Assembly (NCBI GenBank): GCA_030648435.1
Contig: JAUSHE010000047.1
Span: 1 to 19,143 of the forward strand
Source: Candidatus Daviesbacteria bacterium
GTDB taxonomy: Bacteria; Patescibacteria; Microgenomatia; Daviesbacterales; UBA10151
Length of the DNA: 19,143 bases
Reading direction: 5' to 3'
The position numbers and the translations under genes were made by a program. The notes under the pieces were generated by a model, which did no database searches, was not told the DNA's origin, and saw nothing but the letters and a program-made list of their open reading frames with translations. Position 1 is the stretch's first letter. Each line of letters starts with the position of its first letter. Below, one piece after another: positions 14,263 through 19,143 of this stretch.

Positions 14263-14290
14263 TTTACAGTTTACAGTTTACAGTTTACAA
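14263..14290 (+). repeat. Heptamer array upstream of pilM, four units
   Basis: TTTACAG, TTTACAG, TTTACAG, TTTACAA in tandem, starting 3 nt after the stop of the PilX-like gene (a partial unit ACAG precedes it). Same unit as the array inside pilD. It fills most of the 39-bp intergenic gap. Confidence 0.85.
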
Positions 14291-14291
14291 T
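14263..14291 (+). promoter_or_regulatory. Candidate repeat-derived promoter of pilMNO
   Basis: TTTACA (14263-14268, 5 of 6 to the -35 consensus), exactly 17 bp, then TACAAT (14286-14291, 5 of 6 to the -10), ending 7 nt before the pilM ATG. Both elements are made from the heptamer array; the first unit gives the -35 and the last, degenerate unit gives the -10. Other units give further TTTACA matches at other spacings. Confidence 0.5.
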
Positions 14292-14298
14292 TGAATCA

Positions 14299-15336
14299 AT
14301 GTCCAAGATTACCGTCGGCTTAGATATAGGCTTTGCTCAAATAAAAGTAGTAGCGCTGGCAAAGGATAAAGAGCAATTCAAACTTGTATCAATGGGTTCT
14401 ATACCTTCTCCCCAACCAGGAATGATATCTGATACTGACACAGATCTGGAAGCTTTGGCTATCAATATTAAAAAATTGCTTTCAACCTCAAAGATAGATA
14501 CCAAAGAAGTAGTGGCGGCGCTTCCCGAATCAAGGGTCTTTACAAGAATTATTGATGATTTACCCTACCTTTCGGATAACGAGCTTTCATCAGCCATCCG
14601 CTATGCTTCAGAAGAATTTATTCCCATGGCACTTTCTGAAGTAAACTTAAACTGGCAGGTGCTGCTCCGTTCACAGCCAAAAACACCTAACGCAAGAACG
14701 GTGGCACTGGTCATAGCTTCACCTAAACGGATGGTTTCCAAATATATAAGAGTGCTGCAGATGGCAGGTCTAGCGCCTTCTGTCTTGGAAACAGAAACAA
14801 TAGCTGTCACGAGATCCCTGGTCGGGAATAATGAGTTTTCTCCCAGCACTCTTATTGTACAAATGGGGGCTACTACGACGGATTTTACCGCAGTTTCCAA
14901 AGGTTTGATTTGGCTGACGCGCTCGATTTCGACCGGTGGCATGACTTTGACCAGATCGCTGGCTCAGCATTTTAATTTTGAGATTAATCAGTCTGAGCAG
15001 TATAAAAAAATCTACGGACTGATGGAAGATCAGCTGGAAGGAAAGATTTTTGAAGTTCTAAAACCAATTATAGACATCATTGCAGGTGAGGGAAAAAGAG
15101 TTATTCAGGCTTTTGAAACAAAATCCCCTCATGAGCCTGTCAAAAGAATTGTTTTATCCGGAGGTGGGGCAAAAATGCCGGGTCTTGTGCGGTATCTGGC
15201 AAATATTCTTGGACTTGAAGTTCAGGAAGCAGATCCGTGGTTTTCTATTATTAAAGATAAGGATTTGGTCTCCAAATTAGCTGCTGAAGCACCTGCATAT
15301 TCTGTTGCTGTGGGATTGGCTTTGAGGGAGGATTAG
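14299..15336 (+). CDS. pilM: Type IV pilus assembly ATP-binding protein PilM
   Basis: Actin-fold cytoplasmic protein of the alignment complex; it binds the N-terminal tail of PilN and links it to the platform and motors. 345 residues, full length. Seen: phosphate-1 motif GLDIGFAQIKVVAL (7-20, with G7-G11), VVAALPESRVFTRIIDDLPY, the LETETIAVTRSL region, phosphate-2-like QMGATTTDF, and the adenosine-site GGGAKMPGL (288-296). The C-terminus AYSVAVGLALRED is typical. It starts a three-gene set pilM-pilN-pilO behind a repeat array that could act as a promoter; pilN starts 6 nt after its stop. FtsA/MreB-type relatives are excluded by the neighbours and the specific PilM motifs. Confidence 0.94.
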   Translation: MSKITVGLDIGFAQIKVVALAKDKEQFKLVSMGSIPSPQPGMISDTDTDLEALAINIKKLLSTSKIDTKEVVAALPESRVFTRIIDDLPYLSDNELSSAIRYASEEFIPMALSEVNLNWQVLLRSQPKTPNARTVALVIASPKRMVSKYIRVLQMAGLAPSVLETETIAVTRSLVGNNEFSPSTLIVQMGATTTDFTAVSKGLIWLTRSISTGGMTLTRSLAQHFNFEINQSEQYKKIYGLMEDQLEGKIFEVLKPIIDIIAGEGKRVIQAFETKSPHEPVKRIVLSGGGAKMPGLVRYLANILGLEVQEADPWFSIIKDKDLVSKLAAEAPAYSVAVGLALRED

Positions 15337-15342
15337 TTTGAA

Positions 15343-15888
15343 ATGAAAATTTCCATCAATTTACTGCCGACCGAGGATATAGCCAAAGGTGCAAAAAGAG
15401 TTCAATTTTACAAAGTTCAGTTTATCGGGATAGCAGTTATTCTTGTAATGGTTTTTCTTGCATCACTGACGGTGGCTCTGCGTGTTTTACAGAACCGTTA
15501 TATTTCCCCGTATCAGCTAAAAGTGGCTGCTTCAGAACAGCAGGTCTCTGATCTCAAAAGCACTCAGGCGTCTTTATTGTTGCTAAAAGATAGGTTAAAA
15601 GTGATAGATCAGTATTTGGGAGTATCTTCGAAGCAGTCTTCGATGTATCAACTGATTGACAAACTGTTGCCGCCTCTAGTGGTAGTAAACGCTATTTCTA
15701 TTGATCCGGCAGGAGGTGTAACGCTTGTAGTTATGGTTCCGGATAGTGCTAGTCTTGATAATTTAATAAATAATCTTACCAACGAAGAGAAAAACGAGAA
15801 TAAGATAAGTGAAGTTTCGATGGACAACCTAAGCCGTGGCAGAGATGGGTTTTACAGAGTTAGTTTCAATGTTAAGTCTCTTAAATAA
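15343..15888 (+). CDS. pilN: Type IV pilus alignment protein PilN
   Basis: Bitopic inner-membrane protein. 181 residues: the N-terminal cytoplasmic tail KISINLLPTEDI carries the INLLP motif that binds PilM, then one membrane segment (about 27-48, IGIAVILVMVFLASLTVALR), a helical linker (QQVSDLKSTQASLLLLKDRL), and a ferredoxin-like domain (VVVNAISIDPAGGVTLVVMV onward). Start is preceded by GGGAGG 11 nt upstream within the end of pilM, a rather long spacing. No stop-start overlap with pilO (1 nt gap). Confidence 0.88.
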   Translation: MKISINLLPTEDIAKGAKRVQFYKVQFIGIAVILVMVFLASLTVALRVLQNRYISPYQLKVAASEQQVSDLKSTQASLLLLKDRLKVIDQYLGVSSKQSSMYQLIDKLLPPLVVVNAISIDPAGGVTLVVMVPDSASLDNLINNLTNEEKNENKISEVSMDNLSRGRDGFYRVSFNVKSLK

Positions 15889-15889
15889 A

Positions 15890-16579
15890 ATGAAAAAAGA
15901 AATAATCAAATTCTATAGTGATTATAAATTGTATATATTTCCGGCAATTGTTGCATTGTCCAGCCTTTTTCTGATCATATTTGCAATCTATCCACAAACA
16001 GTAAAATTGATAGAAGGTCAAAAAACAGCCTCAGATTTGATTAACAGATCTAAATTTTTAGATATAAAAGTTGTTGCTTTGGAAAGTTATGACGGTACGG
16101 ATTTAGCCAATAAAGTAGGCTTTGTTTTGAATGCTTTGCCGGCGGAGAAAGATTATGGCAATATTTTAACTCTACTGTCGCAGCTAGTTTCACAGTCAGG
16201 TTTTTCTATTGCTTCGATAAATGTCGGTAATTCCTCAGGTAAAGTTGGTAATCTGGACACTTTTGAAGTGAAGCTGGATATTATAGGGGTGCAGGCGCTA
16301 CTGCAGACATTACTGAGCAATATTGAGAGTTCTCCCCGCCTGATCAGAGTAAAAAGTATTGATGTTTCATCGAATCAGGGTAAGGGTAATATTGCAGTGT
16401 CTCTGGCACTGCAGGTTTTATACGCAGCATTGCCGCAAAATTTCGGAGCGCCGGATTCACCGCTACCGCAGCTCAGTCAAAGTGACGAAAGTTTGATTAG
16501 TACATTAGAAAAGTCAAGTGCGGGAACACAGATAACTTCCGGATCATCCCCCCGCGGCAAATCTAACCCTTTTGAATGA
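15890..16579 (+). CDS. pilO: Type IV pilus alignment protein PilO
   Basis: 229 residues from ATG 15890 (MKKEIIKFYSDYKLYIFPA), 1 nt after the pilN stop. The in-frame ATG at 15836 would overlap pilN by 53 nt and add residues before the natural N-terminus. One membrane helix (about 17-36, IVALSSLFLIIFAIYPQTV), a coiled-coil-like region, then a ferredoxin-like domain (about 85-175, LPAEKDYGNILTLLSQLVSQ, VKLDIIGVQALLQTLLSNIE) that pairs with PilN. The C-terminus is a low-complexity Ser/Pro/Gln tail. It is the last pilus gene; no PilP and no secretin follow. Its final 17 bp overlap the end of trmD on the other strand. Confidence 0.85.
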   Translation: MKKEIIKFYSDYKLYIFPAIVALSSLFLIIFAIYPQTVKLIEGQKTASDLINRSKFLDIKVVALESYDGTDLANKVGFVLNALPAEKDYGNILTLLSQLVSQSGFSIASINVGNSSGKVGNLDTFEVKLDIIGVQALLQTLLSNIESSPRLIRVKSIDVSSNQGKGNIAVSLALQVLYAALPQNFGAPDSPLPQLSQSDESLISTLEKSSAGTQITSGSSPRGKSNPFE

Positions 16580-17240
16580 TATCCGGTCTCACTTTTTTAG
16601 TTTTCTCCAGGGATTTTTCTGCTCTCCATTTATCAACTTCGCCGTGATTACCGGAAAGTAAAACTTCCGGCACTTTTGCGCCATCAAATTCTTCCGGTCG
16701 TGTGTATTGAGGATGTTCGAGTAAATTTTCAGAGAAGGATTCGTTTTGTGTGGCTTCCGGCTTTAAGACCTCCGGAATTAACCGTGTAATTGAGTCAATA
16801 ATGACCATCGCAGGAATTTCCCCGCCGGTTAAAACATAGTCCCCTACGCAAATTTCCTCATCAACATATTTATCAATAAATCTTTGATCAACCCCTTCGT
16901 AGTGGCCACAGACGACGATCAAGTGATCGAGTTTAGAAAATTCTTGCGCTTTTGTCTGTTTGTACGGGGTTCCGGAGGCAGACATCAAGATTAATTTCGA
17001 ATTTCGAATTTCGAATTTCGAATTTTTAACCGCTTTCGCTAAAATGTCGGCTTTCAGCACCATCCCTACTCCCCCTCCGTACGGTTTATCATCAACTACC
17101 TGATGGACACCTTCACCGAAATTGCGTAAGTTTACAAGTTCAAACTCAACCAGTCCTTTTTTCTGGGCGCGCTTAAGAATGGATGAATTTAGGATGGGCT
17201 CAAAAACTTCCGGGAAAAGAGTAATAATTGAAAATTTCAT
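16563..17240 (-). CDS. trmD: tRNA (guanine-37-N1)-methyltransferase TrmD
   Basis: SPOUT-fold enzyme making m1G37 in tRNAs that read CNN codons, which prevents +1 frameshifting; AdoMet is the donor. 225 residues, slightly short. Seen: MKFSIITLFPEVFEPILNSS, the VVDDKPYGGGVGMVLKADIL segment, the trefoil-knot motifs VVCGHYEGVDQRFIDKYVDE, GDYVLTGGEIPAMVIIDS (with the catalytic-type Asp in IIDS) and ENLLEHPQYTRP. Odd: residues about 74-83 (FEIRNSK region between KAVKN and LILMSASG) are encoded by a heptamer array. Start overlaps the khpA stop (ATGA); the usual rimM of this operon is absent. The 3' end overlaps pilO convergently by 17 bp. Confidence 0.96.
   Translation of the reverse strand: MKFSIITLFPEVFEPILNSSILKRAQKKGLVEFELVNLRNFGEGVHQVVDDKPYGGGVGMVLKADILAKAVKNSKFEIRNSKLILMSASGTPYKQTKAQEFSKLDHLIVVCGHYEGVDQRFIDKYVDEEICVGDYVLTGGEIPAMVIIDSITRLIPEVLKPEATQNESFSENLLEHPQYTRPEEFDGAKVPEVLLSGNHGEVDKWRAEKSLEKTKKVRPDIIQKG
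16993..17020 (-). repeat. Heptamer array inside trmD, four perfect units
   Basis: Plus strand AATTTCG four times without error, followed by a partial AATTT. On the coding strand CGAAATT encodes a cycle of seven residues (R-N-S-K-F-E-I). The overlapping TTCGAA palindromes make both strands nearly alike. It falls in a surface loop before the AdoMet-binding half of the enzyme. Confidence 0.9.
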
Positions 17241-17500
17241 TCAGAGGGAGCCGGTGTAGCTGGCTCAACAGGTTCTGAAAGTTGCAGGTTAACCCTAATA
17301 TTCTCAGCAATCGCCCGAACCGTCAGAAGTTTTCTGATAGCTCTTATTGTCTGTCCGCCTTTGCCGATAATAATTCCCATGTCTATTGGGTCAACAGTTA
17401 ACATCAGATTAATATTACCTTCTTCTTTTTGCTCGTCAACTAAAACCGCGGCAGGTTTGGTAACTAAACTGGTGACAATGAAATTAAGCAGATCCTTCAT
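17237..17500 (-). CDS. khpA: KH-domain RNA-binding protein KhpA
   Basis: 87 residues from ATG 17500 (MKDLLNFIVTSLVTKPAAVL), a small single KH domain of the YlqC/KhpA family that binds RNA, usually as a dimer with KhpB. Seen: the GxxG loop in IIGKGGQTIRAIRKLL (about residues 50-65) and the family N-terminus. GGAGGAG lies 7 nt before this ATG, which makes the upstream in-frame GTG at 17518 unlikely. The start overlaps the rpsP stop by 17 nt and its stop overlaps the trmD start by 4 nt. Its place between rpsP and trmD is the standard one in Gram-positive-like gene orders. Confidence 0.92.
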   Translation of the reverse strand: MKDLLNFIVTSLVTKPAAVLVDEQKEEGNINLMLTVDPIDMGIIIGKGGQTIRAIRKLLTVRAIAENIRVNLQLSEPVEPATPAPSE

Positions 17501-17876
17501 CTTTTTTCTCCTCCACAACTTCAGGCTTTACCTCTTCAACTACAGCTTCTTCAACTTTTTCTTCTGGTTTTGCCTCTTCTGGTTTTACCTGTTCACTGTT
17601 GCCTGTCGCCTGTTTTTCCTTCTTGGGCTTTCTTGGAAGTCTTTGTGGTGCTTTTCCAATTATACGCAGGAATCCCGTTGAAAGCTGTGCTCCCTGTTTT
17701 ACCCAGTGATCAATCCTGTCCTGTTTTAATTTAATTTCTTTTGGGGTCGTCAGCGGATTGTAAGTTCCCAGGAGTTCAATATAAGCTCCGCTTCTTTTTG
17801 ACCTTTCATCAACCGCTACTACACGGTAAAAAGGTTTTTGTTTTGCACCGATTCTCATGAGACGTATCTTTAACAT
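17484..17876 (-). CDS. rpsP: 30S ribosomal protein S16 with acidic tail
   Basis: 130 residues. The core (about 1-82) is clear: MLKIRLMRIGAKQKPFYRVV, DERSKRSGAYIELLGTYNPL and WVKQGAQLSTGFLRIIGKA. Bacterial S16 is usually 80-100 residues; here a charged tail of about 45 residues (rich in Lys, Glu, Val, Pro) follows. The first part of the tail (about 88-97, KQATGNSEQV) is encoded by a heptamer array, so the tail may have grown from repeat DNA. The start lies 15 nt after rnc with a TATACT hexamer ending 7 nt before the ATG, consistent with a leaderless message and an internal promoter in the operon. Confidence 0.96.
   Translation of the reverse strand: MLKIRLMRIGAKQKPFYRVVAVDERSKRSGAYIELLGTYNPLTTPKEIKLKQDRIDHWVKQGAQLSTGFLRIIGKAPQRLPRKPKKEKQATGNSEQVKPEEAKPEEKVEEAVVEEVKPEVVEEKKDEGSA
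17508..17514 (-). promoter_or_regulatory. Shine-Dalgarno of khpA
   Basis: Minus-strand GGAGGAG, 7 nt before ATG 17500 and within the last codons of rpsP. It decides the khpA start. Confidence 0.7.
17586..17613 (-). repeat. Heptamer array inside rpsP, four units
   Basis: On the coding strand ACAGGCG, ACAGGCA, ACAGTGA, ACAGGTA in tandem. The first four bases ACAG are constant. It sits at the junction of the conserved S16 core and the variable tail. The unit lacks stops in every frame of the coding strand. Confidence 0.7.
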
Positions 17877-17883
17877 AGGGTCA

Positions 17884-17913
17884 AGTATAACCTAAGGGAT
17901 AAGGCTTTGTAAA
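17884..17913 (-). promoter_or_regulatory. Candidate rpsP promoter, leaderless spacing
   Basis: On the minus strand TTTACA (17913-17908, 5 of 6), 18 bp, TATACT (17889-17884, 5 of 6), then 7 nt to the rpsP ATG at 17876. It overlaps the last codons of rnc. This would let rpsP-khpA-trmD be transcribed apart from nusB-acp-rnc. Confidence 0.5.
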
Positions 17914-18584
17914 GCTATTCTTGCGGCTTGCTCTTCGGCCACTTGTTTGCTGTTACCGGTTCCCTGACCCATCTCTTTACCCGAGACGTAAACCGCTACC
18001 ACAAATTCTTTGGCATGATCCGGTCCGCGGGTATCGATAATTTTGTAATTAGGAGATTGTTTGAATTTCTGTTGAATAATTTCCTGCAGATTTGATTTGG
18101 CATCTTTGGGGGGTCCGATTTTTAATTCTTTTTCAAAGAAAGGCAGAAGAGTTTGTTCTATTACTGCTTTTGCGCTTTCAAAACCCTGATCAATAAAGGT
18201 CGCACCCAGCAACGCTTCGTAGGTATTGGCAAGCAACTGTGGATTTTCTCTTCCGCCGGAGATTTCCTCCCCTTTAGATAAAAGCAGATATTTTCCCAGA
18301 TTCAGTTTTTTAGATGCTTCAGCTAAAGATACCGTTTTAACAATATGGGCCCTCAGATTGGTCAATTCTCCTTCGTTATCTTTTGGTCTTAAAACAAACA
18401 GGTGATAAGAGATAACCAAAGACAGTACTGAATCACCCAGAAATTCCAAACGTTCATTTGATTCCATTTCCTGCTTCACTTCGTTTAGATAAGATCTATG
18501 TAAGAAAGCCTGTTCCAGGAGTTTGGGATTTTCGAATTTTAGATTAAGGGTGTTTAGGAGGTCTGTGAAATCGCGGATAGCCAT
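17892..18584 (-). CDS. rnc: Ribonuclease III
   Basis: Double-strand-specific endoribonuclease for rRNA precursor and mRNA processing. 230 residues, standard length. Seen: catalytic signature NERLEFLGDSVLSLV (43-57, with E47 and D51), LRAHIVKTVSLAEASKKLNL, the second metal-binding segment LLANTYEALLGATFIDQG (117-134, with E123), and a C-terminal dsRNA-binding domain (from about 160, SNLQEIIQQKFKQSPNYKII, GNSKQVAEEQAARIAL). Odd: position 120 is Asn (codon AAT) where most family members have the Asp that precedes the catalytic Glu by three. The start overlaps the acp-like stop in TAATG. Confidence 0.95.
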   Translation of the reverse strand: MAIRDFTDLLNTLNLKFENPKLLEQAFLHRSYLNEVKQEMESNERLEFLGDSVLSLVISYHLFVLRPKDNEGELTNLRAHIVKTVSLAEASKKLNLGKYLLLSKGEEISGGRENPQLLANTYEALLGATFIDQGFESAKAVIEQTLLPFFEKELKIGPPKDAKSNLQEIIQQKFKQSPNYKIIDTRGPDHAKEFVVAVYVSGKEMGQGTGNSKQVAEEQAARIALQSLIP

Positions 18585-18820
18585 TAGTCTAGTAGGTTAT
18601 CTTCAATGAGTGCAACCAGATCCTCAATTTTCTTCACATCTGCTGTTTCTTCCGGATCAAAAGAAATGTCAAATTCCCGGGCCATATGTGTAAGCAGATC
18701 GTTTAGCTCGATTGGTCCAAGATTTAGTTCTTCCCGCAGGAGCGCATGACGATCGAGATCATCAGGAGAGAGACCTAAGTGTTCTGCTATTGCTTCAATA
18801 ATTTCTTGTTCCTTAATCAT
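18584..18820 (-). CDS. Acyl carrier protein-like, carrier Ser absent
   Basis: 78 residues with the size, charge and four-helix pattern of acyl carrier proteins: helix 1 EQEIIEAIAEHLGLSPDDL, LREELNLG, helix 2 IELNDLLTHMAREFDISF, then DPEETADVKKIEDLVALIED. However the Asp-Ser-Leu motif that carries phosphopantetheine is replaced by Gly-Pro-Ile (G35, P36, I37). It therefore cannot be charged in the normal way. The position directly before rnc is the classical acpP-rnc order. Start overlaps the nusB stop (ATGA). I infer a non-carrier role, perhaps as a binding partner, or a relic retained in a lineage with little fatty-acid synthesis. Confidence 0.78.
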   Translation of the reverse strand: MIKEQEIIEAIAEHLGLSPDDLDRHALLREELNLGPIELNDLLTHMAREFDISFDPEETADVKKIEDLVALIEDNLLD

Positions 18821-19143
18821 GTTGCGATTTTTTTAATTTCTATTATCTTTCCTAAAGCACCATTGACAAAAGCTGCGCTGGAGTCAGAACCGAATTCTTT
18901 ACTCAGTTCTACGGCCTCATCAATAACTACTTTTGGCGGTACCCCTACTTCTATTATTAACTCAAAAACTGCAAGACGCAAGATAGCTAAATCAATACGG
19001 TTAATTTCCCCGATCGGTCTGCCCGGTGCTGACTTTGTAATCAGCTTATCGATGACAGAAAGACTGTCAATAATATTTTTAATACCCGACTTTGGTTTTT
19101 TATCTGTCCTGAATTGCCAGGAAAATAGATCCTGCATTATAGC
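18817..19143 (-). CDS. nusB: Transcription antitermination protein NusB, 5' end beyond window
   Basis: Partial, 109 visible codons open to the right edge. NusB is an all-helical RNA-binding protein that with NusE (S10) binds boxA in rRNA operons. Seen: AIMQDLFSWQF, which matches the first-helix ALQxL-type motif preceded by residues outside the window, so the Met at 19137 is probably internal; IDLAILRLAVFELI and VPPKVVIDEAVELSKEFGSD, AAFVNGALGKI, the NusB C-terminal signature. It heads the visible operon nusB-acp-rnc-rpsP-khpA-trmD. Confidence 0.93.
   Translation of the reverse strand, partial: AIMQDLFSWQFRTDKKPKSGIKNIIDSLSVIDKLITKSAPGRPIGEINRIDLAILRLAVFELIIEVGVPPKVVIDEAVELSKEFGSDSSAAFVNGALGKIIEIKKIAT

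Noticed and set aside
15836..15889. ATG 15836 as start of pilO
   Set aside because: It would overlap pilN by 53 nt and add 18 residues before the family N-terminus.
16545..16610. Terminator between pilO and trmD
   Set aside because: Only an imperfect GGATCAT/ATGATATCC pairing with a long loop; no U-run in the right place.
17935..17975. Possible sixth heptamer array in rnc (GGTAACAG-type sequence)
   Set aside because: Units do not align to a constant heptamer and the residues GNSKQVAEEQA match the conserved dsRNA-binding motif.
1..19143. CRISPR array, tRNA or rRNA gene, insertion sequence, integrase
   Set aside because: No regularly spaced repeats with unique spacers, no cloverleaf or rRNA stretch and no transposase or recombinase reading frame were seen.

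Overview
The window reads as a stretch of chromosome from a member of the Candidate Phyla Radiation (Patescibacteria), most likely a Microgenomates-type lineage. This is inferred from several things: a type IV pilus locus with PilM, PilN and PilO but no PilP or secretin; a DNA polymerase III delta' subunit with no Walker A region; very tight packing (largest gap about 47 bp); moderate-to-low GC; and short odd repeats embedded in genes. TGA is used as a stop (pilD, pilO, holB), so the reassigned code of Gracilibacteria and Absconditabacteria is excluded. I could not run a search, so the lineage is inference.

Layout. (1) 1-2521, minus strand: gyrB (3' end outside the window) preceded by a short holB-like gene. 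(2) 2547-16579, plus strand: one long type IV pilus locus. It runs pilB, pilT, pilC, a major pilin with its own strong promoter and ribosome binding site, pilD, two further GspG-like pilins, a FimT/GspH-like pilin, then two consecutive minor-pilin triplets of PilV-, PilW- and PilX-like genes. The second triplet ends in a 590-residue PilX-like protein that is a tip-adhesin candidate. pilM, pilN and pilO close the locus. (3) 16563-19143, minus strand, convergent with and overlapping pilO: nusB (5' end outside), an acyl-carrier-like gene without the carrier serine, rnc, rpsP, khpA and trmD, a compact RNA and translation operon.

How the genes work together. PilB and PilT are the extension and retraction ATPases, PilC the inner-membrane platform, PilD the prepilin peptidase, and PilM/N/O the alignment complex. 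Ten pilin-fold proteins supply the fibre and its priming tip. The duplicated V-W-X triplets suggest two alternative or composite tip complexes.

The most unusual layer is not a gene. Five arrays of about four heptanucleotide units (about 28 bp each) occur in or beside unrelated genes (holB, pilD, upstream of pilM, trmD, rpsP). Palindromic repeat elements also sit inside the leader peptides of two pilins and in the N-terminal coding part of holB. One heptamer array lies so that its units supply a -35 and a -10 at 17 bp spacing in front of pilM. A second recurring pattern is a -10-like hexamer ending 6-7 nt before the start codon of pilB, holB, two pilins, pilM and rpsP. This implies leaderless transcripts, in contrast to the major pilin and a few internal genes, which carry clear Shine-Dalgarno sequences.
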